Source: Deinococcus betulae (GTDB lineage: Bacteria > Deinococcota > Deinococci > Deinococcales > Deinococcaceae). From it: a stretch of 64,000 nucleotides of DNA. The DNA lies in the NCBI RefSeq assembly GCF_020166395.1, contig NZ_JAIQXU010000002.1, positions 62,001 to 126,000 on the forward strand, read 5' to 3'. The translations under genes were made by a program, and so were the position numbers. Below are positions 1-9,000 of this stretch, piece after piece. The stretch's first letter is position 1. Every line of letters starts with the position of its first letter. The notes below the pieces were generated by a model. It had not been told where the DNA came from and made no database searches. It saw only the letters and a list, made by a program, of their open reading frames with translations.

Positions 1-423
1 GAGGCGGTGCTGGAACGGCCCACTGGGACAACCGACGTGGCGCGGATGATGGCCACTGTCGGCAGAACCGTCCCCGCGCGCACCCTGCTGGCCCTGCAAA
101 ATGCGCCGTCTGACCCACAGGTGATTGCCAACCTGACCCAGCAGCTCCGCAGCCCTGTGTCCCCAGTGCCCGCCCCACCCCCGGTGCAGGCAAGACCAGC
201 CGCCGCTGCGGCGCCCCGGCCCACGCCACAGCCGAGTGTCTCCAAGGTGCCGGAGTCGGCCGCCGACCTGGTGCAGGTGCCCCAGAAGATCCCCACCGTG
301 ATTCTCAGCACCGCCTCCGCCACGCCCGCGCAGCTGGAAGTCATCCTGAATGACCCCCTGCCCGTCAACTGGCTTCAGGCCATGACCGAGCAGGCGGTTA
401 CGCCACTAACTCCAAGGAATTGA
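1..423 (+). CDS. C-terminal part of a proline/alanine-rich protein, function unknown
   Basis: The frame is open to the left edge of the window, so this is probably the end of a longer gene; GTG at 7 is the first possible start inside the window. About 140 residues are visible. They comprise a hydrophilic segment, a low-complexity Pro/Ala linker (roughly codons 52-80) and a C-terminal region ending in AVTPLTPRN. No signal peptide or enzyme motif is visible. The same ending (AVTPMTPRN) closes the exported protein at 16077-16538, encoded with different synonymous codons, so the two proteins may belong to one family. A secreted or envelope role is inferred only from that resemblance. Confidence 0.55.
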   Translation, partial: EAVLERPTGTTDVARMMATVGRTVPARTLLALQNAPSDPQVIANLTQQLRSPVSPVPAPPPVQARPAAAAAPRPTPQPSVSKVPESAADLVQVPQKIPTVILSTASATPAQLEVILNDPLPVNWLQAMTEQAVTPLTPRN

Positions 424-970
424 AGCGAACAACAGAGCGGGTGCTGTAGCGTGGTACAGGCGCTGATGAGACCGGCGCGGGGGCACAGGCAAGGTCAGTT
501 CAAGATCCCTTTGCGCTCATTCCTGGCTTCGGAGGTTGCTCTGCTGCTCATCACCTGTGGGGAAGGTGCCATCAGAATCCCGAGGCTAGAGGCACAGCTG
601 CCCTCTGAACGTCTTGAGCTTTGAATCGCCATCGAAAGAAGGCCCTGGCGGCTCCGGGCTCGCCGTGGAGCGCTGCTTCAGTGGCACGGCAAGCTGCTGA
701 CATTGAGGGCTGGTGAACCACACATTTTTTGGATCAGGGTTTCCGAGCCTCTCCATTAGCAGCAAGAACTTTTCACGCAGATGAGGAGCAGTGCTCTTCG
801 GCAGCGCATCACCAGACCTTGCGTTCTTTTCGGTTCAACCCAGGATTCAGTGGGGCCTCTGGCCGCGGCCTTCTTGTTGACACTGCCCACCCCAGTCTCT
901 CCGGCCATCCACACCCTTTTCCCTCATCAAAACCAGCGCCAGCACGCGCTGGATCTATACTGCTGGCGAT
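424..970. other. Intergenic region, 547 bp
   Basis: I see no convincing gene here. The short open frames lack ribosome binding sites and have poor protein-like composition. The last 20 bases hold the likely promoter of the kinase gene at 971. No clear terminator hairpin follows the upstream gene. Confidence 0.5.
956..961 (+). promoter_or_regulatory. Probable -10 box of the histidine kinase gene
   Basis: TATACT lies 9 bases before the ATG at 971, and no Shine-Dalgarno sequence is present in the gap. This spacing fits a leaderless or near-leaderless transcript. No good -35 box is visible. Confidence 0.4.
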
Positions 971-3700
971 ATGAGTGAGGCCTTTGCCGACACCACGCCC
1001 CGCATCCTGCAGCACCTCACCGAAACCCTGGCGGCGGCCCGCACCCAGACGGCTGTTCTGGAAGCCGCTCTGAACCCCACGATCACAGCGCTGGGGGCCA
1101 TGTCAGGCGCCGTTCTTCTGCTTGATTCTAAGACCCAGGAGTTGACGGTGCGGGCCGCGCAGGGACTGGCCGCCCGCACCCTCTGGCAGGACGGCCCACT
1201 CACCCCGGGCACCCCAGTTGGCGACGCCATCATCCAGCGACAGGCCCTGTACTTCGAGCATCCCGGTGACCTCAAGAACGCCTATCCGCACCTTGAAGAC
1301 CAGACGGGCGGGCTGCCCGCTGCCGCGACCGCCATCCTGCCTCTTTCGCTGGATGAGCAGGTGCTGGGTGTTCTTCTTCTGGATTTCAGGGAACCGCATC
1401 AGTTCACCGCCGACGAGCAGCGCTTTCTGAGTACCATTGCCGCGCAGACTGCGCTGGGTCTGGACCGGGCCACCTTGCTGGAGCGCCTTGACGGCGAGGG
1501 CGCCCGGCGTCAACTTCAGGCCCGCACACAGGAACTTGAAGCGGACCGGGCCTTTCTCAGCACCACGCTGAACAGCCTGGGTGAGGCCATCATCGTGTGC
1601 GATGCGCAGGGCCGCCTCGTCCGTTTTGCGGGCCTGGCCGCCGAGATGCATGGGCAGGACGCCGAGCCGATTGACCCCGAGCAGTGGGCCTCCCAGTACA
1701 ACCTCTACCTAGCGGACTGTTCCCGGCCCCTGACCCTGGCCGAGGTGCCGCTTTACCGGGCCTGGCAGGGCGAAGAGGTCCAGAACGTCGAATTCGCCAT
1801 CTGCCGGCCTGACCACCCGCCCCGGTACGTCGTCGCCAATGGGCAGCCGCTCTTCACGCCTGACGGCCGCCCCAACGGAGCCGTGGTCGCCCAGCGGGAC
1901 ATCACCACCCTGCATGTTCAGTCCCAGCAACTCAGCGAGCGCACCACCGAACTGGAACGGCAACGGGCCGCGCTGCGGGCTGAACAGGCCGCTTCACGGG
2001 CATTTGTCACGTTTACCGAGGCGGCTGGCCGCACCCAGACCGTTGAAGAACTCGGTCACCTGGCCATGACCACGCTGCATGTCATTCTTCCTGACGTTAC
2101 GGCCCTCTTTTACGAGCGGGCAGGCGCGGCCTGGATGCCGTTGGCCTGGACCCCAGACATCGCCCCGGACCTGCTCACGGTCTTGCAGCGTGGCCTGCCG
2201 GCAGACACCCCCATTCTGGTTCAGATGACCGCTACGCGGCAGCCAGTTTTTCTGGACGGCTGGCAAGAAGAGGAGCAGGGGGCCGCCCACACCGCCGCCC
2301 ACTACTCTGCAGCGGCCTATCCCGTCGTGCAAGGTGGCAACATCACCGCGCTGCTGAGCCTGGGACTGCCCACGCAGGCCCCCTGGACCGACGCCCAACG
2401 TGAACTGGTGCTGGCCCTCGGCCGGAGCTTCACGCTGCTTCACGACCGCCTTTCGGTCGCGCGGCAGGTGCAGGAACAGCGCGACGCCGCCGAGAAGCGC
2501 AGCGAAGCGCTCGAAGCGTTCGCCGTCATGTCCCGTGACCTGGCGGGGGAAGCCAATCGCTACGCCCTGGTACGCCGGGCCCAGGAGATCATGCTCTCTT
2601 TGCTGACGCCAGGGTACGCCCTGTACTGGGAGCAGGCGAGCGACCACTGGGAACTGAAGTCGCAGGTGGGCGACATCGGCAACCCCGAATTGCAGCAACT
2701 GGTTGATGACTACGGCCTGCCGCTGGACGCTCCGGCCCTTCATTCCACCTGGCTGACTGGCATTCCCAACTACCAGGACAACTACGCGCAAGGGGCCGAT
2801 ACACCCATTGACATGATTCGGCATGTGAATGCGGCCACAGCCTTCCGGGTGGTGCTGCACGGCCAGCCGATTGGGATGCTGGCGATTGGCCTGTTTGACC
2901 AGCGCGTCTGGACCCCGATGGACAGGGCGGTGCTGGAAACGGCCATCTACAGCCTGGGGCTGGTGCTGGAACGCGCGCAGAGTATCGAGGCGCTGGAGCA
3001 GGCCAATACCGAGTTGCAGATTGCCAATGAAGAACTCCACGCCTTTACCTACAGCGTGTCCCACGACCTGCGCACGCCGGTGCGGCATGTCAAGGGCTTT
3101 ACCGAGCTGGCCATGAAGACCTTTACGCAGGGCCAGACCGAGAAGGCCCAGCGCCACCTGGGCATAGTGTCGCAGGCGGCCGACCGCATGACCGAGATGA
3201 TTGACGCCATGCTGGCCCTGTCCCGCGCTGGCCGGGTGGAACTGCTGTTCCGTCCCGTGCCGCTTCAGACGCTGGTGCAGCAGGCGCAGCAAGACGCCAT
3301 GCTGGAATTCCCAGAGCAGCCGGTGGACTGGCAGATTGAGCCGTTGCCCGCCGTACGGGCCGACACGGCCGCGCTGCAACAGGTGCTGACCAATCTGCTG
3401 AGCAATGCCGTGAAGTTCGCGGCCCTGACGCGGCCCCTCCAGATCCGGGTCTGGGCTGAGGAACAGCCGCAGGCATGGGCCGTGTTCGTGCAGGACACGG
3501 GCGTCGGCTTCGATCAGGAATATGCCGGGAAATTGTTCGGGGTGTTCCAGCGCCTGCACACCCAGGATCAATTTGCAGGCACGGGCGTGGGGCTGGCGAC
3601 CATCAAGCGCATCGTGACGCGGCACGGGGGGCAGGTCTGGGCGGAAGGCCGCGTGGACGCAGGAGCAACGTTTGGCTTCACGCTGCCGAAGGGGCCTTAA
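971..3700 (+). CDS. Multi-sensor histidine kinase (GAF-PAS-GAF-GAF-HisKA-HATPase)
   Basis: A 909-residue sensor kinase with no transmembrane segments, so it is likely cytosolic. From the N-terminus it has a GAF-like domain (about 20-175), a PAS domain (about 197-315), two more GAF-like domains (about 345-500 and 515-670), then HisKA and HATPase_c. The phosphoacceptor motif SHDLRTP is intact (His698), as are the N-box LLSNAVKF (Asn812), the G1 motif DTGVGF and the G2 motif GTGVGLA. It should therefore autophosphorylate, unlike the two degenerate kinases at 19051 and 20277. The C-terminal layout resembles phytochrome-type kinases, but I saw no conserved bilin-binding Cys. No response regulator gene is adjacent, so it is an orphan here. 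The signal is unknown. Confidence 0.9.
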   Translation: MSEAFADTTPRILQHLTETLAAARTQTAVLEAALNPTITALGAMSGAVLLLDSKTQELTVRAAQGLAARTLWQDGPLTPGTPVGDAIIQRQALYFEHPGDLKNAYPHLEDQTGGLPAAATAILPLSLDEQVLGVLLLDFREPHQFTADEQRFLSTIAAQTALGLDRATLLERLDGEGARRQLQARTQELEADRAFLSTTLNSLGEAIIVCDAQGRLVRFAGLAAEMHGQDAEPIDPEQWASQYNLYLADCSRPLTLAEVPLYRAWQGEEVQNVEFAICRPDHPPRYVVANGQPLFTPDGRPNGAVVAQRDITTLHVQSQQLSERTTELERQRAALRAEQAASRAFVTFTEAAGRTQTVEELGHLAMTTLHVILPDVTALFYERAGAAWMPLAWTPDIAPDLLTVLQRGLPADTPILVQMTATRQPVFLDGWQEEEQGAAHTAAHYSAAAYPVVQGGNITALLSLGLPTQAPWTDAQRELVLALGRSFTLLHDRLSVARQVQEQRDAAEKRSEALEAFAVMSRDLAGEANRYALVRRAQEIMLSLLTPGYALYWEQASDHWELKSQVGDIGNPELQQLVDDYGLPLDAPALHSTWLTGIPNYQDNYAQGADTPIDMIRHVNAATAFRVVLHGQPIGMLAIGLFDQRVWTPMDRAVLETAIYSLGLVLERAQSIEALEQANTELQIANEELHAFTYSVSHDLRTPVRHVKGFTELAMKTFTQGQTEKAQRHLGIVSQAADRMTEMIDAMLALSRAGRVELLFRPVPLQTLVQQAQQDAMLEFPEQPVDWQIEPLPAVRADTAALQQVLTNLLSNAVKFAALTRPLQIRVWAEEQPQAWAVFVQDTGVGFDQEYAGKLFGVFQRLHTQDQFAGTGVGLATIKRIVTRHGGQVWAEGRVDAGATFGFTLPKGP

Positions 3701-3933
3701 GGGCAGGGGCTGTGGACTTGCGCTGCGATGGCTAAGGGGCGGTAGTCCGACGAGCCTGGAGATGGCCGCCTTCTTCAATGGCTCAGAAATTGGAGGAGAG
3801 GCCAGAGGAAGCTGTTTCGTCTGTGCCCCGCAGCGCGACTTTGCCTAAGTGCGGCCTGGCGGCCAGCAGATAGCCCGACCTGGATTGGACACTGACAGCG
3901 GTGGCCAGATGAATTGAGGGTGTAGGGTGGAGT

Positions 3934-4299
3934 ATGCGAGGGCGAGCGTACAGCGTGGACTTACGGGAGCGCATTGTGTGGGCCGTACAGCAGGGCATGA
4001 GTCAGCCGCAAGCCGCCCGACAGTTCAGTGTGAGTGTGGCGAGTGTGGAGCGCTATCTGCGACTGGAGCGATTGGGACAGGGGTTACACGCCCGTCCTCG
4101 ACCAGGACGCTCACCGAGTGTCCTGCCACCTGGAGAGCACGAGGACTTGCGGGCGCAGGTCCGGGCGTACCCGGACCTGACGCTGGCCGAACATGCGGCC
4201 TTGTGGGGTGAGGGCCATTCGGCAGTGTCGCCCAGCACGCTGGTTCGCCGGTTCAAGACCTTGAGACTGACGAGAAAAAAAGACACTGGCCGCCAGTGA
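3934..4299 (+). CDS. IS630 transposase, N-terminal frame (OrfA)
   Basis: This 121-residue frame carries the helix-turn-helix DNA-binding part of an IS630 transposase: a DLRERIVWAVQQG helix, then QAARQFSVSVASVERYL, typical of the family. A linker leads to RLTRKK, where the full-length protein normally continues into the catalytic domain. Here the frame instead reads on for a few codons to a TGA at 4297-4299. The A7 run at 4275-4281 sits exactly at the junction. One inserted or deleted base in the message, or a +1 ribosomal shift, would fuse it to OrfB. Several IS families are known to use slippage of this kind; its use here is inferred. Confidence 0.8.
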   Translation: MRGRAYSVDLRERIVWAVQQGMSQPQAARQFSVSVASVERYLRLERLGQGLHARPRPGRSPSVLPPGEHEDLRAQVRAYPDLTLAEHAALWGEGHSAVSPSTLVRRFKTLRLTRKKDTGRQ

Positions 4300-4876
4300 G
4301 CGCGATGAGGCATGGCGGGCGCAGTTCGTCGCTGATCTTGCCGAGGTGCTGCCCAGCGACTTGCTGTATCTGAACGAAAGCGGCTTTCAGACGAATATGA
4401 CCCGCACCCATGCCCGTTGTCCCCGGGGACAACGGGCCACCGACACCGTGCCGCGCAACCGCGGGAAGATCCTCACGCTGTTGTGTGCCCTGACCCTCGC
4501 TGGACCGACCGCCCCGCTGGTAGTTGAAGGCGGGGTGAACGGCCACGTCTTCGTCACCTACGTGCGAGAGGTGCTCGTCCCAGTGCTGCGTCCTGGACAG
4601 CTGGTCGTCTTGGACAATCTTGGGGCGCACCTGCGCCCCGAGGTCCGGGAACTGGTCGAAGCCGCCGGAGCCCTGCTGGTTTACCTGCCGCCGTACTCCC
4701 CAGACCTCAACCCCATTGAGTCCATGTTCTCCAAACTCAAAGCGGCGCTGCGGGCCCTGGCCGCCAGGACCCGGGACGGTGTTCTTGAGGCTCTGCGCCT
4801 CGCCCTCGACGCTGTGACCCCCTCTGACGCCCAGGGCTGGTTTCAACACGTCCTCTCCCTTCAACTCTTCCGGTGA
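4271..4876 (+). CDS. IS630 transposase, catalytic frame (OrfB) with D-to-N change
   Basis: The frame is open from 4271, just after a TGA, and continues the OrfA protein as KKTLAASERDEAW in the usual family order. The first internal ATG (4346) has no ribosome binding site, so expression probably needs the shift at the A7 run. The DD34E triad can be placed. The second Asp is in VVLDNLGAH (codon 4613-4615) and the Glu in PDLNPIES (codon 4718-4720), exactly 35 codons later. The first Asp, normally in a DESGF-type motif, is Asn (YLNESGF, codon AAC at 4373-4375), one G-to-A change from GAC. The protein is otherwise intact, which suggests recent inactivation. Confidence 0.8.
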   Translation, partial: REKKTLAASERDEAWRAQFVADLAEVLPSDLLYLNESGFQTNMTRTHARCPRGQRATDTVPRNRGKILTLLCALTLAGPTAPLVVEGGVNGHVFVTYVREVLVPVLRPGQLVVLDNLGAHLRPEVRELVEAAGALLVYLPPYSPDLNPIESMFSKLKAALRALAARTRDGVLEALRLALDAVTPSDAQGWFQHVLSLQLFR

Positions 4877-5630
4877 TCGCTATGAGGCCTCTGTCGGCAG
4901 GTGTTCAGCACAGTCCCGTGATCGTCACTGGCCCCTCAGAGTGGGTGGTTGACTCCGGTCCTGCTCCAGTCAACACCACTGAGGATCACGTTGGACTGAC
5001 CAGTGGTAGAGAGCCTGTGCGCAGTGCCCAAGCGGTTGTGTGTGGACCCAGAGCAAAAGCCGCCTGACTTCACACGACTTGCGTCTGTGCTTCCTACACA
5101 ACAGCAATTTGCTCAGGTCACGCTTGGAATCCGTCTACCTCTTCTGCGAGGCATGCCGAAGGCACTCGGCTGAAACGTCGGCGTCCCTCCATCAGAGTGC
5201 GCCGACCCTTCAGCGGCTCAGGGCCAAAGAGGGAGCAACCTCCCTATATACAGAGACCTTAGAACCCTGTGTGCTGTTTATTTCTAGGCCTTGCAGCTGC
5301 CAAATCCCATCTCTGCGCTGCTTAAACACATCTTTAACAGGGAAATCTCATGGCTTTACCACAAAAAAAGGGGCATTGGAAGCACCTCTGATCAACAGTT
5401 ATCCAATAGAACCCATGTTATCTAGACAGGCCTCCACGCAGTCCCACACTGCATTTTGCCAGACCTTCAGTTACGTCAGAAACGGATCACGTGAAATTCT
5501 TTATTACGACTTTTTCGGGAGGACCCTAAGCTCTCGGAGGCTTAACTGACCGGCTGCACAGACACCAGGTCAGTCAGGTTACCGGCGGTTTGCCCCTGCA
5601 AGCCGCACATCCCCCTCACTCACTTTTCTG
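4877..5630. other. Intergenic region downstream of the IS, partly AT-rich
   Basis: About 750 bp separate the transposase from the beta-helix gene. Bases 5090-5550 are clearly more AT-rich than the neighbouring genes. The 169-codon frame at 5040-5549 has no ribosome binding site and no protein-like pattern, so I do not call it. The region probably holds upstream control sequence for the gene at 5678. Confidence 0.5.
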
Positions 5631-5648
5631 ACATGTAGCTCTACATGT
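5631..5648. promoter_or_regulatory. Perfect palindrome, candidate operator
   Basis: ACATGTAG-CT-CTACATGT is a perfect inverted repeat with 8-bp arms and a 2-bp centre. It ends 29 bases before the GTG start at 5678. It covers the alternative ATG at 5645, which argues that translation starts downstream at the GTG. Confidence 0.5.
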
Positions 5649-5677
5649 TTGCGCTGTCTGACGCACTGGAGATCTCT

Positions 5678-7663
5678 GTGACTTACACTGCTTCCGCTTC
5701 CCGCCTGCCTGCCATCCGCCTGCTCGCCCTGAGCGCCACCCTGCTGCTGGCCGCGTGTGGCTCGACCACCCCAGTTCCTTCTGTGCCCACCGCATCGGCT
5801 GACCAGAGTCAGGCCGCCGAGGTGGCCGCAGAAACGAATGCAACCGTAGACACTGCCGAGACGGATGATGCGACCCTGCAGGCAGCGGCCGTGAGCAACA
5901 AGGTGCAGCCTGGAGTCACCGGAGGCGCGCGCACGCAGTACGATGCCAACGCCGAAGGTCAGCAGACTGTGGTGCTGCTGGGCAACGGGAACGCGGCGAC
6001 CTTCAGTGCGCCGGCCGCTGGAATCTTTACAGGCACGTTGCAGGCCCGTCAGACCGCCTACCAGGGCAACGTGATGCTGAGCGTGCGGGTTAACGGCAGC
6101 GAAGTCAAGCGTGTGGAAGTGACCAGCCTGGCCTACGCGGGCACCGCCCTGGGGCAACTGACTCTCAAGGCAGGCGACGTCATCAGCACGGTGTTTATCA
6201 ACGACCTGAGCGGCGGCGGCCAAGACCGCAACGCCTACATTGACTACCTGACCCTGGCACCAGCGTCGCCCAACGCCGAAGGGCCTGCACCGGCACCCAC
6301 TCCCGTTCCGGCGCCCACCCCGGCCCCCATCGCCACGCCAAGTGGCGCAGTGGACGTGAAAACTTACGGCGCCAAGGGTGACGGCGTGACCGACGACACC
6401 GCTGCGCTGCAAAAAGCCGCCAGCAGCGGCAAGTCCCTGAGCTTCCCGGCTGGCACCTATCTGGTCAGCAAGGCGGTGACCTTTAACGGCACCAACAACA
6501 TCAGCGTTGTGGGTCAGGGCGCGACCATCAAGGCCAGGGGCGGCTTCAGCGGCACCGCACTGCTGCATCTGGTAAACACCACAGCCACAAAGGTCAGCGG
6601 GTTTACGGTCATCGGCGCCGGCGAGGGCACCGGCTGGGTGGACGGCATCCGCGTCAGCGGCGGCAGCGGCGCCGTGGTGGACAGCAACACCATCAGCCAG
6701 TTAGGCGGCTGCGGCGTAGGCGTGGAAAACGCCACCCGCACCACGGTCAGCAACAACATCGTCTCGCAGGTGAAGTTTCACGGGGTCTTCGGGTCGGCCT
6801 CAACGCAGCAGACCTGGCGCGGCAACCGCGTGACGGGTCACGGCTCTTCCAACCTGACGGCGGGCATTGGCCTGCTGGGGCAGCTGGGTGACACCTACCT
6901 AATTGAAGGTAACCTCTCGGCAGGATTTGGCAACACCGCTATGAAGACCGAAGGCACCTCGAACGTGACCTTCCGGGGCAATACGGTGGAGGGCTTTGCC
7001 CGCGACGGCATCAAGATCATGCCGCTGCCCGAGAAGGGCGTGAGCCAGGTGTCGAACGGTGTCATTGAGAACAACACCGTGCGCGGGTTCTCGGGCGCCG
7101 ACGTGTACGGCTCGACCGCACTGCAAATCAGCAGTGTGATTGGAGGGCGCGTGAGTGGCAACACCACTTACGGGACCTTCGGGGCCAATGCTGGCGGCAA
7201 GCAGCCTCCGTACGGCTACGAAGACGCCATCCGCCTGCAGGCCCACGGCAGCGGCCCAGTGCCCCGCGACATCGTGGTCACCAACAACAAGGCCAGCAAC
7301 TCCTACGTCGGCCTGCGCCTGATGGGCAACAACAACACCGTCTCGGGCAATACCTTCCAGGGCAGCGCCCAGCACAGCGTCATCTTTAACCAGAACGCCA
7401 CCGGCAATAAATTTACGGGCAACACCTTCTCCTCTGCCGGGTCGGTCGGCGTGATGTTCGACCGGGGGGTGTCCGGCACCACATTCAGCGGCAACACCTT
7501 CAGCAGCATGGGGACGGGCATCTACGCCGCCAACGGCGGGAACAACAACAACACCTTCACGACCAACTCGTTCAGCTCGGTGTCCAAGGCGGTCATCGTG
7601 GCGGGCAGCGGCAACACCTGTAGCGGCAACTCTGGCAGCGGCGTCGCCAGCACCTGCCAGTAA
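5678..7663 (+). CDS. Lipoprotein with carbohydrate-binding-like and beta-helix (pectate-lyase superfamily) domains
   Basis: I choose GTG 5678, preceded by GGAG with 6-base spacing, over ATG 5645, which lies inside a palindrome. This gives 661 residues with a lipoprotein signal ending LLLAAC (Cys27). Residues about 80-205 resemble calcium-dependent xylan-binding modules (CBM36/60 style), with VRVNGSEV, VFINDL and DRNAYIDYLTL. A Pro-rich linker (about 206-225) leads to a right-handed beta-helix domain opening with the pectate-lyase-3 pattern VDVKTYGAKGDGVTDDTAAL. Its rungs are rich in NNT and SGNT turns. It is a clear paralogue of the protein at 34777-36258, sharing DGIKxMP (here Asp443) and EDAI (here Glu515-Asp516). 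Likely role: binding and cleaving or modifying the cell's own exopolysaccharide at the cell surface. The substrate is unknown. Confidence 0.8.
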   Translation: MTYTASASRLPAIRLLALSATLLLAACGSTTPVPSVPTASADQSQAAEVAAETNATVDTAETDDATLQAAAVSNKVQPGVTGGARTQYDANAEGQQTVVLLGNGNAATFSAPAAGIFTGTLQARQTAYQGNVMLSVRVNGSEVKRVEVTSLAYAGTALGQLTLKAGDVISTVFINDLSGGGQDRNAYIDYLTLAPASPNAEGPAPAPTPVPAPTPAPIATPSGAVDVKTYGAKGDGVTDDTAALQKAASSGKSLSFPAGTYLVSKAVTFNGTNNISVVGQGATIKARGGFSGTALLHLVNTTATKVSGFTVIGAGEGTGWVDGIRVSGGSGAVVDSNTISQLGGCGVGVENATRTTVSNNIVSQVKFHGVFGSASTQQTWRGNRVTGHGSSNLTAGIGLLGQLGDTYLIEGNLSAGFGNTAMKTEGTSNVTFRGNTVEGFARDGIKIMPLPEKGVSQVSNGVIENNTVRGFSGADVYGSTALQISSVIGGRVSGNTTYGTFGANAGGKQPPYGYEDAIRLQAHGSGPVPRDIVVTNNKASNSYVGLRLMGNNNTVSGNTFQGSAQHSVIFNQNATGNKFTGNTFSSAGSVGVMFDRGVSGTTFSGNTFSSMGTGIYAANGGNNNNTFTTNSFSSVSKAVIVAGSGNTCSGNSGSGVASTCQ

Positions 7664-7719
7664 GACGGCCTTCATCTGCCTGCATCCAGCAACGAAGTCC
7701 AGACCCCGTTCATAACGAG

Positions 7720-7750
7720 GCCGCCGTTTCCGAAAAGGAGCGGCGGCTTT
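7720..7750 (+). terminator. Probable terminator after the beta-helix lipoprotein gene
   Basis: GCCGCCG (7720-7726) pairs with CGGCGGC (7741-7747) around a loop that can itself close as CC-GAAAA-GG, followed by TTT. It lies 57 bases past the stop codon. Confidence 0.6.
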
Positions 7751-7873
7751 GCTATAGACGAGGTAGGACCTCTGACTAATGGCTTTCCGAACATACAGGA
7801 CTAGAACAGGTGTCTTCCTGCCGGACCCGAGACCTGCTCTCTGCCTAGTTCCTCCGCCCGAAGTGAAGACACA

Positions 7874-8989
7874 TCAGGAACGGGCGGCCAGCGCCGCCAG
7901 GCCAGGGGTCATGGCCTCCCCGACCTGTGCCCAGGACATGGCCTGAGCGACGGTGTCCCGGCCAGCCTGGCCGTAGCGCCGGGCCAGGGCCGGCTGGGAC
8001 AGCAGGGCAAACAGCGTCTGGGCCAGGGCGTCCGGGTCGCCCACCGGCACCAGCGAGCCGTTCAGGCCGTCCGTCACGATTTCGGGAATGGCGGCGTGGG
8101 CGGTGCTGACGCAGGGAAGGCTCATGGCCATGGCCTCGCGCAGCACGTGCGGAAACGGATTGAAGATGCTGGGCAGGACAAACAGCGTCGCGTCCTGGAA
8201 GAGCTGACGCAGCTGGCCCCGGTCTTTGACAGGCCCAAACCACTCCACCCCTGGAGTGCCCGGCGGCACCACCCGCTGCCTGGGGCCCACGATTTGCAGC
8301 TTCGCTTCAGGCAACTGCTGACGGACCAGGCGCCACGCTTCAAGCAGGGTGTCGCCGCCATTGCGCCCGAATTCGTAGGCCACGAACAGGGCCGTCTGCT
8401 GACCGTACTCCTGCTTGCCCACCTCGTCGAGCGTGAAATTGGCGCCGGCGCCCACAGCGACCACCTTCTGCGCCGGCACGCCGTAGTCGTCAATCACGGA
8501 CTGCCGGACCGCCTCTGACATGGTGAACAGCAGGTCGGCCGCGTGATAGGCGTCCTGTTCCAGCAGCAGCCAGTCCTGCCGTTCGCGGCGGCTCATGGGA
8601 TTCCACTGCGGATAGTGCTGCAGGGTCAGCGCCATGGTGTTGTCGAGGTACAGCGCCACAGGAAACCCGTGGCCCGCCACCGAGAACATGCCAAAAATCT
8701 GGAGCGCGACATCAAAGTCAGGGCGCTGGGCCTTCAGGCGCCGCAGGGCCAGCGCGCTCTGCGCCCGGAAGGTGCGGGGGTTGAGGTTGGCCACGCCTTT
8801 CCAGTGACGGGGGTGTGGCCGGAAACTCAGGGCGTAGTTGGCATACTGTGACCAGCTCGTCAGGGCCGGCGTGAAACGGTCAACAATCTGCGCGTGACTA
8901 TCCAGCGCGCGGTACACCGAGAGGTTGCGGCCACGGGCCGTTCGGAAGTCAGCGGCGCCTTCTGTATCAATACCAATAAGTCGGTACAT
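7874..8989 (-). CDS. Glycosyltransferase, GT4-like
   Basis: A 371-residue protein starting at ATG 8989 behind a clear AAAGGAG site; the longer open frame upstream overlaps the preceding gene and is not needed. It has a GT-B glycosyltransferase pattern: an N-terminal acceptor half and a C-terminal nucleotide-sugar half with VAVGAGANF, LQIVGPRQR and LPSIFNPFPHVLREAM. The usual GT4 E-x7-E motif is altered, with Asn at the first Glu position. It is the last gene of the minus-strand exopolysaccharide operon, 11 bases after the GT2 gene. It probably transfers one sugar to the undecaprenyl-linked repeat unit on the cytoplasmic side of the membrane. Donor and acceptor are unknown. Confidence 0.8.
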   Translation of the reverse strand: MYRLIGIDTEGAADFRTARGRNLSVYRALDSHAQIVDRFTPALTSWSQYANYALSFRPHPRHWKGVANLNPRTFRAQSALALRRLKAQRPDFDVALQIFGMFSVAGHGFPVALYLDNTMALTLQHYPQWNPMSRRERQDWLLLEQDAYHAADLLFTMSEAVRQSVIDDYGVPAQKVVAVGAGANFTLDEVGKQEYGQQTALFVAYEFGRNGGDTLLEAWRLVRQQLPEAKLQIVGPRQRVVPPGTPGVEWFGPVKDRGQLRQLFQDATLFVLPSIFNPFPHVLREAMAMSLPCVSTAHAAIPEIVTDGLNGSLVPVGDPDALAQTLFALLSQPALARRYGQAGRDTVAQAMSWAQVGEAMTPGLAALAARS

Positions 8990-9000
8990 GGCGTTCTCCT

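Larger units (their letters stand above)
3934..4897 (+). mobile_element. IS630-family insertion sequence, probably inactive
   Basis: Two overlapping reading frames encode one IS630-type transposase, joined across an A7 run at 4275-4281. I could not define the terminal inverted repeats with confidence. A weak candidate pair shares GACAG and GGCC cores, at 3894-3906 on the left and, inverted, at 4886-4895 on the right. The true ends may therefore lie slightly outside the given range. The first catalytic Asp codon is changed to Asn (4373-4375), which should abolish transposition by this copy. Confidence 0.8.

Noticed and set aside
1994..3778. A 594-codon minus-strand frame opposite the histidine kinase
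   Set aside because: It is antisense to a gene with all kinase motifs. The antisense protein is His/Arg/Gln-rich with no domain.
3891..4900. Terminal inverted repeats for the IS630 element
   Set aside because: Only short shared cores (GACAG, GGCC) could be aligned. No flanking TA duplication could be fixed, so I do not annotate the repeats as features.
5040..5549. 169-codon frame upstream of the beta-helix lipoprotein
   Set aside because: No ribosome binding site, no domain, Ser/Cys/Arg-rich composition, and it lies in AT-rich promoter-like sequence.
5645..5677. ATG 5645 as start of the beta-helix lipoprotein
   Set aside because: It lies inside a perfect palindrome and has no ribosome site. 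GTG 5678 has GGAG at good spacing and gives a compact lipoprotein signal.
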